Of a stretch of DNA of 64,000 bases, positions 14,637-32,900 are shown one piece after another. The stretch comes from Anaeromyces robustus. Taxonomy: Eukaryota; Neocallimastigomycota; Neocallimastigomycetes; Neocallimastigales; Neocallimastigaceae. The position numbers were made by a program, and so were the translations under genes. Position 1 is the stretch's first letter. Each line of letters opens with the position of its first letter. The DNA lies in NCBI GenBank assembly GCA_002104895.1, contig MCFG01000052.1, positions 112,501 through 176,500 of the forward strand, written 5' to 3'. The notes under the pieces were generated by a model, which saw nothing but the letters and a program-made list of their open reading frames with translations, had not been told where the DNA came from and did no database searches.

Positions 14637-17600
14637 ATGAGTAAGTATTAAAAAATAATATTATAAATAATTATAATATATTTTTTATTTTATTTTATTT
14701 TATTTTATTTTACTTTATTTTATTTTATAGTTATTATATTTTTTTTTATAATATTTATATAAATTCATATATTTCACTATCTATTAATTTATATTACTTA
14801 AAAATTCTTTTTTATATATATATAAATAATATTTTTTCTTTTTTATTTTTATATAGTGAAAAAACGGCAGAGATCTAATATACCAATAGAATCAGATTCT
14901 TCTGGTAAACCAAATAAAAGACAAAAAAAGATTATTTTAAATACAGATAATTTAACATTATCTTCATCCTCAGCTGATCATCCAGCTAGAAGTGATGATA
15001 GTAGGCATGGAAGTGGACATAAACATTCTCATAAACATAGTCACAGTAGTCACAGTAGTCATAGTAGTCATAGTAGTCATAGTAGTCATAACAGTGACAA
15101 TGAATTTAATGATTCAACAACTGGAGGAGAAAAGAAAGAAAAAATTATTATTCAAATTAAAAATACTAATGTAAAAAAGAAAAAGGAAAAATTTATAATT
15201 CAAATTAAAAATGATAAAAGAAAAAAGAATTCAACTTCAACAAATAATTCATCTTCACTCAATTCACCTGATACACAAAATGATGGTGATTCTAATAATA
15301 AAAAACTATCTTCACCTAAAAAAGAGAAAAAAATAGTTGTTATATCTTCAGGAATAGAAAAAAGGGAAAAAGAAAAAAATAAAAAAGAAAAGAAAAGCAA
15401 TAACGATAATAAAAAAGACAGTAATGAAAATAATGATAATAATATAAAAGACACAGTAAATAGTAAAAATAAAAAGAAACATATGGAAGGTAAAAAAGAT
15501 ATAAATGTAGAATCAAAGAAGGAAGCAATTTTAAAAATTATTAAAAATTCAGCAGCTTCAGATAAGCCAAAGCAACATGATAAAAAAAGTACAGAAACTG
15601 GTGAAGAAAATGAAGAAAATGAAGAAAATGAAGAAAATGAAGAGAATAAAGAAAAAACATCATCAATTAAAAAAGATAAATCTAATGCAATTGTTAAAAA
15701 ATCAACAGATGAAACTTCTACAAAAGATAAAGAAAATGTTGATTCAGAAAAGCCAAAACCAAGAGGTAGACCACCAAAATTAAATAAAAAGAAAATAAAA
15801 AAGGATTCTGTTGATAGTAAAATTACTGCTGATGAAGAAAAAGATGATACAACATTAAAAGTTGATGATAATAATGAAACAGAACCATCGACATCAATAG
15901 AGAATTCTGTTTTAACACCAGATAAATCAGCTAATAAAATATTACAAGATAAAGATATTAAATCAGAACCTGATTCAGAAATTAAAGTTAGTATTTTTAT
16001 TTTATTTAATATAAATACTGTTATAATTTTATAATTATTTTATTATTATAAATATTATTATTATAGATATCATTATTATAAATATTATTATTATAAATAT
16101 TATTATTATAAATATTATTATTATAAATATTATTATTATAAATATTATTATTATAATATTATATTTTAAAATAAAATACAATAAAATAAAATAAAAAATA
16201 CAATAAATGATATCTTTATATTCAATATAATAAAATTGAAAATGAGACTTAATATTTTTCAATAGTAATCTTAATGTTGTAAAAATCAAAATAATATGAA
16301 TCATTAATAATAATATTATCAATAAAAATTTTAATATATGATGATGATAAAAGATAAAAAATAGGATAAAAATAAATGAATTGATAATAATAGTAATAAT
16401 AATATTAATATTAATAAAACAAAAATAACAGTAATAAAAACAAAAACAGCAACTACAACCACAACATCAACGCTGATAATAATAAAACATTTATTATTGT
16501 TATTAAGAAAATCATCCATATATAATAAGAATTTTCTTGTTTTTATCTTATTTTCATTCTTATTTACATATATATATAAATATATATATTTTCCATAATA
16601 AAAATTAATGTATAATTAATTTATTTAATAAATTATAAAGAAACCTAGAGGCAGACCAAAGAAAAATAGACATTCAAATTCATTTAATCATTTAAATCCA
16701 AGATCACACTCTTCAATATTACAAAGAAGACATGAAGAAGAAGAAATGACCGAAGAAATGATACTGGCAGAAGAAATTTCAGATCCAAAAGGTGATGAAA
16801 AAGTTGATATTGATGGAGTTCTTAAAGATGGTAATAGATGTTATTGTTATATAAATATAATAAAAAAATTAAGTACTTTTGTTATTTTATTAGATTATAT
16901 TTTATTATTTTTCATATTTTTATTTTATATATATTTTGTATGTGTATACTTTTTGTTACACAATAATATTTATGTTATTTATATGCTTGCATAATAATAA
17001 TATTATTATTATAATTAATTTATTGTAAATTTTAAATATCTTTCTTCCTAGATAATTACATTTTAAAAAATTTTTTTTTTTTTTTTAATTTATACATATA
17101 TATATATAAATTTTATTAATCAATTATATTTAATTCTATTTATGAAATATTAATTTATAGGAAGAAAATATAATATTCGTACATTTATTTTACCACATCG
17201 TTCTAAAACTAGGATTTATATGTTTACATTAGATGCAGCCAAACAAATAGGATATAAAGATTCTTATTTATTTTTAACAAGATATCCAGGGGTAAAACGC
17301 CTCTGGACAAATGAAGAAGATAGAAATTATCTTTGCGATAATGGTATTATGAATAACTTATTAAGAAATAGATCATGTGGTATGTGTACTGCTAGAAATA
17401 TATTTCAACAATTGGGACATGAAATTATTTTTAATGGTAGACCTATTGAAGATGATTATTATGTTTCTAATCCAAATCATAATGAAGAATATCATGTTCA
17501 TCCTGATGATACCGCTTCTGGTATGGAAACAGATGATACTAAAGATGAAGAAATGAGTTTTAGATCACAAACCCCACTTTATATGGGATCACCATTAGTA

Positions 17601-19734
17601 AATGCTAATATCTCTAATCATTATACCCCGGGTACTGGTCATACTCATCATCCATCTCATCCACATCATCCACATCATAGATATTCCACTAATATTACTA
17701 ATTTATTATCTGCTAAAGAATATTTCTTACAGACTCTTTATCAAAATGCAGCTGAATATAATATTAATATTCAAAAGTCACGAAAGGATTCATTTTATGA
17801 TATTCATACAAAAATAGAACAAGTAGCTGAACGTATTGATTCTATAGAACCAGTTATAGAAATAAAGAAAGAAGATAATCACCTTAGTCATATATCTACC
17901 ATACCAGCTAAGAAAGATTATAATCTTCATTTCTATTCTGATGATTATTCACTTGATTATTGTTCTAACGTCAATATTAAAAATCGTCAACAAAATCAAT
18001 GGGAAACAATTGATAAAGAAGATTATAATAAATACCCATTTGCTCTTATGGATGGACAATTCCAAGGGTTATATTCAATGTATGCTATATATTATTTAAA
18101 TATATAAAAAAAAAAAAATTTTTTTTTATGAAAAATTAGTTTATAATATTATTAATATTTATTTTTTTTTTTTTTTTTCATATATAAAATAAATTTAATT
18201 ATAATATATTACATTATATTTAATAATATTTTAATTATTATAAATATTCTTATTTTTATTTAATTAAATTCTATACTTATTATTATTATTATTTCAAAAA
18301 TAAAATAAATTAATAATCACATAGATATCCAAGATTTAAACCTAATGATGATATACAAAAATTAGAAGATGAATATCTTTCTTCAATAACTCCACATAAT
18401 GTAACAGAAATAAAATCAAATGTTCCAGAGGTTGTATATTATATATAGATTATAAATATTGTCATGTTTAATTATTAATTATTTTAATATAAATAAATTA
18501 ACATAATCAATTTTTATTTTTATAATTCAAAAATATTAAAATATTACAAATTGATATAATCTAGTTTATTGGAAAGTAAGTTTGTTTGTTTTCATAAATT
18601 ATTGAATATTTATATTTATATTTATATTTATATTTATATTTATATTTATATTTATATTTATATTTATATTTATATTTATATTTATATTTATATTTATATT
18701 TATATTTATATTTATATTTATATTTATATTTATATTTATATTTATATTTTTTATTTGTCTTATTTTATTTTATTTTATTAATTTATTATAATTTTAATTA
18801 ACAAATAATCTTATTTAAATATATATAAAAATAATAAAATTCTTTTAATTATAATATATAATTATAATAATTACTTATGAATTTTTTATAGTGTTCATGG
18901 AGATTATATTGCTAATCCATATTTTGCTCAATTCAGAATGTCACCATCTCCTTCTGTACCAAGAGGTAGACATGCTCATCGTTTTAGATCACATCATGAT
19001 TCTTTAAATGACACAAGTTCCATAGCATCAACACCAACAATAAAATCATTGCCATTAGAAGAAACAAGAAAGAAAAGACGCGGTAGACCAAGAAGAGGTA
19101 GACCAAAACGTGATAGCTATGAAACTTTTGATGATGGTAATGATGAAGATGATTATGAAGGTAATAAATCAAGACATGGTATGGATGATACAGATTCAAT
19201 GATTGAGGATCATCAAAATAAAAATGTTGAAGAAGAAATTGATATTGTTAATGATGATGATGAACAAATAAGTCCTTTAAATGAAAATGTTTGTATTCAT
19301 TGTCAATCAGTTAATCCACCAGAGAATTTACTAGAAAAAATTGATCCATCAATTCAACCAAGAAACTTAGTAATTAAATGTTCAGTATGTAATAGAAATC
19401 AACATCCTTGTTGTTGTGATATCTACGATCCTTATATGATTTCAAAAATTTTAAGGTAATATATATATATATAAAAAGAGTATATATATATATATATTTT
19501 TTTTAATTTATATTTATTATTTATTAATTACTATATAATTCTATTCATAAATTCATAATAGTTATCCATGGCAATGTAATGACTGTAAGCTTTGTTTAAA
19601 ATGTAATGAAGCAGGTGATGAAAGTAAATTACTTTTCTGTGATTTATGTGATCGTGGCTATCATACTTATTGTTTAGTACCAAAATTAGAAAAATTACCA
19701 AAAGGATTATGGGTTTGTCAGCAATGTGCAAGTA

Positions 19735-19773
<39 letters not shown>

Positions 19774-20753
19774 ATAACTTATTAAATAAATAAATTAATT
19801 TATAAATATATAATAATATTGTTTGTTTCGCTTTATTTTGTATTATTTATTAATATACAAAATTTGTACTTATTGAAAATAATTTGTAGTATGTGCTTCA
19901 TGTCATTCTAATAAGCCAAACAAAGAAGTAAATACTAATATGATGACTAGACGTAGTATTAATCAACCTTCTACTGATTGGAAACATGCTGTCACATATA
20001 TTAATAAAGATTCAAATGAAGAAGATCTTACAATAGAAGTTGATGATGAAGGTGTTCCTGATAATCGTCGTCAAGTATATATTGCTACTTTTTGTAATTC
20101 ATGTTATGAAAACTTCCAATCTAAAAGATTTTGTCCTCTTTGTTTCCGTTGTTATAAAGAACAAGATAGTGATCATAATATGATTTGTTGTGATAATTGT
20201 GATAGGTACATATAATTTTATTAAATTATATATATTATATATTCCTTTTATTTTATTTTATTTTTTTTTTTTTATAGTAATTGGTACTCATATATATTAT
20301 ATTTTTATAATTATTTTTATTTTTTAATTATATATATATTATTTTATTAAATCATATTATATAATATAGATGGATTGATGTAGATTGTGATTCGGATTTA
20401 GATGATGAGAAATATCAAAGTTTAAGTGAACATTCTGATGCTAAGTAAGTTATGATTGTTAATTAGCAATCATTATTAGTTTGAATTTTTTTCTTTTTGT
20501 TTATTTGTTTGTATGTTTAAACTCATAATTCTATTATATTTTATTAATTCTATAATTATATTATTTTTTTTTTTTATAAAAAAATATATAAATACAAATA
20601 CATATTATATAAAGATATTTATGCCCATTTTGTGATCCGGTAAAACTTAAAAAATTAAAAAAGAAGATTTTAAGTAATAATAGAAGAATTGTAAAATATA
20701 AAGGTTATGGAATTATAGTACCGCCCTTTTTTGTAGCAAGAAATTCTTCATAA
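14637..20753 (+). CDS. Chromatin-remodelling subunit: AT-hooks, Rsc7/Swp82 domain and DPF-type double PHD finger
   Basis: Probable SWI/SNF- or RSC-complex subunit in the nucleus. Exons: 14637-14640, 14857-15986, 16641-16830, 17161-18079, 18325-18430, 18565-18575, 18892-19455, 19562-19731, 19890-20205, 20370-20444, 20615-20753; phases agree, giving 1,207 residues. Residues 1-378 are disordered and Lys/Ser-rich with an SHSSHSSH tract. AT-hooks: PRGRPPK (about 302), KPRGRPKK (379) and [12 protein letters not shown] (about 849). The Rsc7/Swp82 (CRC subunit) domain starts at residue 442 with [12 protein letters not shown]; conserved landmarks are [26 protein letters not shown] and, after a variable linker, QFQGLYSIYPRF and [11 protein letters not shown]. 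The double PHD finger (about 920-1040) holds [35 protein letters not shown] and LWVCQQC. A further Cys-rich module (about 1095-1170) contains [22 protein letters not shown] and LCPFC. The four-base first coding exon is the least certain part. Confidence 0.88.
16050..16158. repeat. 15-bp (AAATATTATTATTAT) tandem repeat in intron
   Basis: Seven or more near-identical 15-base units in intron 2 of the chromatin gene, between the exon ending at 15986 and the one beginning at 16641. The rest of this 654-base intron is plain A/T-rich sequence. Confidence 0.85.
18565..18575 (+). other. 11-nt microexon in the Rsc7/Swp82 domain
   Basis: The 11 bases are preceded by CTAG and followed by the strong donor GTAAGT. 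The upstream exon ends in phase 0 after CCAGAG. The microexon adds Phe-Ile-Gly plus two bases of an Asn codon, and the exon at 18892 supplies the last base and reads on as [11 protein letters not shown]. Joining the flanking exons directly gives a stop after a few codons, so the microexon is needed. Confidence 0.85.
18607..18748. repeat. (TATATT)n hexanucleotide array in intron
   Basis: About 23 copies of a six-base TATATT/TTTATA unit inside the intron that follows the 11-nt microexon. The Tyr-Ile frame across it is a by-product of the repeat. Confidence 0.95.
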
Positions 20754-26632
<5,879 letters not shown>

Positions 26633-26913
26633 GTTTATACGAAATATTTAAAAAATATTATAAACATTTATAACAATTTATATTAATAATTGATTCTATA
26701 AAAAAAAAAAAAAGAAAAAAAAAAGTAAAATAAAATAAAAATACAATAATAATTGTATGAATTTAAAAAAATATATTTAAACATTTGTTGGTATATATAA
26801 AGATATGTATTAATATTTTATTTGTTTATTTGTTTAAAAATTTAAATGTATAATTCTATCATAATAGAATAACATATCGATAAAAATTTTATTTTATAAT
26901 TTTCGTATCTATC

Positions 26914-26950
<37 letters not shown>

Positions 26951-27899
26951 CTTTTTTTCTATTTTTTTTTTTTTTTTTTAATATATTTATTTGTTTTTAT
27001 TATTATTCCACAATTTTAATATTATATTTTATTATCTAATTTTAGATATTTTTTCTTCTAATAAATATTTATAAAAATATGTAGATATATAGATATATTA
27101 AAATTATATAATATTATATAATCCTTTTTTTATATATATATAATTGGTTTTATTTTTGTTATTATTATTGTTGTTGTTGTTCATTTTGTTTTTGTTTTGC
27201 TTTGCTTTGTTTAAAAAAAATTGCTTATAAAAGATAGTAAAAGTAATACTATCTATTGATTAATAAAAAAATGAAGTAATAATCCATTCTTCAAGAAATC
27301 TGAAATGGTATCATGTAAATATAGTTGTTTAAATAATTATTATACAAATGAAAATTAAAAAAATAATATTTGATAATATTGATGTATTGATGTTGTGCAG
27401 TAGCTATATACAATGAATTTTTAGTATTATCGATAATATTATTCTATTTTGTATTATAATATAATTTATTTACCGTCATTCATTTTTATTAATATAATTA
27501 TTTATAATATTAATAAAAAAAAAATGGTAGTATTAATAAAGTTTTTATTACTTGTTTTATATACGAAAATGATTAAAATAATTAATAAATTCACCATATT
27601 ATTTTTTTCTTTTATATTCTTATAAATTAATCACTGATTAAATATTATATAATTTTTTTTTTTGTTGTTGTTGTTGTTGTTGTTATTGCCGTTTTTAATT
27701 TTTTAATAATTACTGTTCATAATTGACGTTGTCTATAGTTAAAATATTTAATAAATCCAAAGAAAATAATAAATTTTTAATTCATTTTTTAATAAAATTA
27801 AATGGGATTCTAATGTATAAAATAGTTACTTTTTTTATTAATTTTTACCATTAATAATAAAAAAGTATATCAATATTACAGTGGTGATATTAAGAAATA
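26633..27899. other. Intergenic region between convergent HAUS5 and kinesin genes
   Basis: A 1.3 kb gap in which both genes end. It holds an ATT array (about 26919-26950), a T run (about 26962-26979) and a short TTG array (about 27664-27682). No gene recognised; both transcript 3' ends should lie here. Confidence 0.7.
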
Positions 27900-28393
27900 C
27901 TAAGACCAATTATTGATTTCTTGATCTAAGTTTTCAATATCTTGCTTTAATTTTATTTTATAATTCTTCCGTGAAATATCTGAATCCATTTTTATTATAG
28001 TTTTAGAAGGATCGTAATCATAAAGTTTTTGATAGTAACTACTATTTTTTGATAAAGTTGGGGATGATATTGATAAATCATCACGAGTATTATTTCTATG
28101 TATAGTTGTATTTTTATACTCTAAAAAGAAAAAAGAAAAAAGAAATAAAATAAATTAATATAAAAAAAAAGTAAATTAATATATAAATAAGTAAATAAAA
28201 TAAATTAATAAATAAATAGGTAAATAAAAATAAATAAACAAATATTTAGATAAATAAAAATAAATTAATAATATATAATATTACCATTATTAATGTTATT
28301 AATTTGATTTTCATAAGAATTATTTATACTATTAATAACATTATTATTCTTTCTATTAATTGCTGGCATTTTTCCTTTTAATTTAGTTAAACA

Positions 28394-28441
<48 letters not shown>

Positions 28442-28569
28442 GTTATTATTATTATTAACTTCAACTATTGAGGTAGATTTATTACGAATGGTTGGTAATT
28501 TGAAAATATCTGAATACTTTTTCTGTTTCCCATACTCAGCACTATCAACACTGTTATATATTAAAAGAA

Positions 28570-28655
<86 letters not shown>

Positions 28656-29096
28656 TTAATAAATATAATACCATTTTGAATTATCTGATTATATTTAGTA
28701 AGTTTTTATATATTAAAATAAAAAAGATTAAAAAATGTTAAACAATAATTATTTTATTTATTATTACAATTAAATAAATATTAAATTTTATAAATATTTA
28801 AATTTACCATGAGAACTCTTTAAAGGTGGTAGTTTTTTCTTTAATTGCTCTAACGATTTACTATTATTTGCTTGATGATATGCTAACTTTTCATTCAACA
28901 TTTTAACTTTTTCTCTTAACTCTTTATTTTCTAATATTAATTTGTTATTTCTTAAATGAATAACTTTTTGATTATTATTATCATTATTATTATTTGGATT
29001 AATAGTATTATTCATTAAATTACTACATATATTACTGATAGATTTCAATGATGCTATACTTTTACTGTTATTTTTGGTAATTGCTTTGTTAATAAA

Positions 29097-29174
<78 letters not shown>

Positions 29175-29908
29175 TGCAGTAATGTAAAAATTACAATCAT
29201 CATTATTGAAAATATTATTATTATTATCACTTTCTATTGACATTTTTATTTTGGCATTATCAAATAAATCATTTTCATTTATATTTCTTTTAGTGCGAAG
29301 TAAAATTTTTTCAATACAATTAGAATTGGTACTATTAGAATAAGCAGTATTTTCATTGTTAATCTTATTTTTTTTTAAATAGCTATTATTTGTACTATTT
29401 GTTTTTAGAGAAGATTTATCATCATCATTATTATTACTATTATTATTATAATCTATTGATGTTAGTGATGCCGTTGGTGCCTTTAAATTGTTAAAACTAT
29501 TATCATAATTTATATTCAAATTTAAATTTTCATAAACATTTTCATCATTAAAATGATTTTCATTATCCAAATTTTGAAACTCATTATTTATTTTTTTAAT
29601 ATCATTATCATTATCATTTTGTGAGAATACCTCTTTAATACACTTTTTAGCATTTTGTTTCTTTAATGTAGCAGTATTAGTATCCATAGCTATAATAAGA
29701 TTTTTTTCATCTTGTTGAGATTTCGAAATATTGGGATTAGTTGATTCTACAACATTATTAAATTCATATTGATTATTTATCATAGTGTCATTTCTATTAT
29801 TAAGATAAATATCTGAATTTAAAGATTGTAAAGATTGTGATTTTAAATTTAAATTATTTTTATTATTACTACTACTATTACTACTATTACTTCTACTATT
29901 ATTATTAC

Positions 29909-29994
<86 letters not shown>

Positions 29995-32900
29995 GAAAAA
30001 TCAATAAGTTCTGAATTATCTTTATTATAAATTCGATGTAAATTAATTTTATTTTTATCTAAAACAGTTATTTTATTATCAACGTTGATAGTTATACTGT
30101 TTTCGTCTTGTGAATTTATACTATTATTTAATGATGAATTACTTTCTAATTCAATATCATTTAATATAGTAGAATTATCCTTTTTATTATTATTATAATT
30201 ATTATTATTTAATATAGAATTTATATATAAGCAATAGAATAAAGAAGAAAAATGAATAACAAAAAAGTTTAATTTAATTTTAATAATATTATTAATATAA
30301 AAATTAAAATAAATTAAAATATTATATACTTCATTATATAAATTGTTGTTTTCGAAAAAGGAAATTCTTTTTTGCAAAGCTTTTATTTTGTTAATTATTA
30401 TATATTTTTTATATATAATAATGTTATTTTTTTAACATGTATTAAGAAAAAAATATTTTGAAATTAAATATTATGTAATTAATATACAATAACATATATG
30501 ATTTATAAAAGAATTAATAATAATAAAAAAAAAAAAAAAAAAAAAATAGAAAAATAGTAATAAAAATAATAAATAATAATAAATAATAAGAGTAAAAGAA
30601 AAAAAAATAAAATAAAATAAAATAAAAAGTTTAATTTATATATATATTTACCCGATATCATTTTTTTTCTATATTTTTTAAATATAAAAAAATATTGGAT
30701 TGGATTAAAAGTTTGATTAAATATAAATAATTAATTACAGAAATATAAAAAAAAATATTAAATAATTAATATATAATATGATTAATATAAAAAAAGTAGT
30801 ATAGCTAAAAATAAGATTAAATTTTTTTGATTTTTATTATAAAATTAAATTATTCATATAAATTTTTTGATTAATAAAACTTTACTGATTATAGATGGTT
30901 TCTTCATTTTTTTTTAACAGTTTATATAGATCTCTATTTAACTTTTTTAATTTAAAATTAAATAAAAAGTAAAAATTAAAAATAAAAAAAAAATAATAAT
31001 AATAATAATTTTAGTAACATTTTTTTGTAAAAAAAATTTTTTTTTTTTTGTGTTATAAACTTTAAAATATAAATAATATATATTTCATCTTTTAGATAAA
31101 TAAAATTGTAATACCTTATTTTTTGAAATTTTATCGTTATCTTTAATTTTCCTGTAATAAAAATTAAAAAGTTAAAAAATTAATAAATAAAATTATGATA
31201 TATATTTGATTGTATTTAAATAAAAATTATATATATTAAAAAGATAAAATTAAAATTAGTTATTATTTTATTTACATTAATTTTTCATTGTCATCTGAAT
31301 TATTGGATTTACTTAAGCATAATCTTAACATACGATTTTCTTTTTGTAATGAAGCAATAGTTTTTTTTAAATTAAAAATAATCTAAATTTAAAAATAATC
31401 AACATATTTTTAAATGTATAATCAATTTTAACATTGTATATAATGTTAAATATATATATTCTTATACTAACTACTACATAAAGAATTATATATTATAATT
31501 TTTATATTATTTTTATATGAATATAAATATAAATATAATTTACTTCTTCTTCAGGATTAAGTTTTATAATTGATTTATATTTTATATGTTTTGCACGGCT
31601 TGAATATCTTAATGTTTTTAGTGTCTCATATATATCATGATTAGAAGGCGATATACATGATATCTTTTATTTTTTTTTTTTATCAGTTTTTAAAATATTT
31701 TTTAATAATATTATTCGTTATTATTGATATATTTACTTTAACACATAAATATTAATAATAATAGGAGAAAAATTATTATTAGATGTATTACCATAATTGT
31801 CAATCCTTTACCACTTAAACTATCCGATAGTATTTTAGTTAATTTAGAATCTCGATAAGGAATATGACCTTCTCTTTTTTTTGGATCTGATAATGCTGAA
31901 ATACAATTACCTATTATATGAAAAAATTAAATTTATTAAAATTACATATTCAAATATTTTGCATAAAAATTATTATATTTTATTTTAAAATATTTTAATT
32001 TGTTTTATTTTTAATTAATTTGAATATATTTTACCTAATGCTAATAAACTTTTATTAATTGACATTGTTTCTACAAGAGAATCTCCAGTAGTTTGTGATT
32101 CTTTGACCTTTTCATTACCTGCCAAATCTACAAAATGTATTTTTCCTTGCCTAATTGATAATTTTGATTTATTTGATTTACTAGCTGAATATATGTTTAA
32201 AGTTAAAATACAATGACTTCTACTAGAATAATCATTTAATAAATGTTTTCCAATACTTTTATTTGAATTTCCTAATTTTTGATAATTATAAAAATATTTA
32301 TAATTTTTATAATAAAAATTCATGTATATTTACATATATCAAAGAGTGATTAACAATAGTTAAAAACAATAGTTATTATATTAAAATTAATAATTAAAGA
32401 AATGTATTATTACCCAATTTTAATAAATCTAAGCAGTCTTCAAATTTATTACAATTTTGTTCTACTAAAGATTCAACATAAAATCCTCTATTTCTACACC
32501 ATCTTACAGGTAATGACGTATTTGTGGGATTTAATAAATCTTTAATCTAATTTTTTTTATAATAACCGAATAAATATTAAATTATTAATATTATAATGAT
32601 TATATTTTAAGGTTTTCACCGACTATTTAAATCATATTTTGAATAAAAATGACTTTTTTATTTTTATTATTTACCTTTTCATTGTATATTTCAAAGTATG
32701 TTGCCTTAATTGAATATTTTCTTTCATTTTGACTGTTGATTTTATCATATATATATTCAAAAGATCTAGGCATAATACCATAGTATTCAGGATGTGTTAA
32801 CAAACCATTAATTGTATATGTTTTACCACTTCCTGTTTGCCCAAATGCAAACAATGTTATATGATGACTAATAAAATTTTATAAAATATCATTATAATTT

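Noticed and set aside
16035-16519. Two minus-strand frames (Ile-rich and Val-rich)
   Set aside because: Both lie in intron 2 of the chromatin gene, in repeat-derived sequence with no recognisable domain or splice context.
18569-18781. Open frame of Tyr-Ile repeats
   Set aside because: It begins inside the microexon and runs through the intronic TATATT array.
30180-30329. Continuous coding through this stretch of the kinesin frame
   Set aside because: The frame is open but hydrophobic and intron-like in composition; GTATAT at 30329 and AAAAG at 30180 are phase-matched splice sites. Retention cannot be excluded without cDNA.
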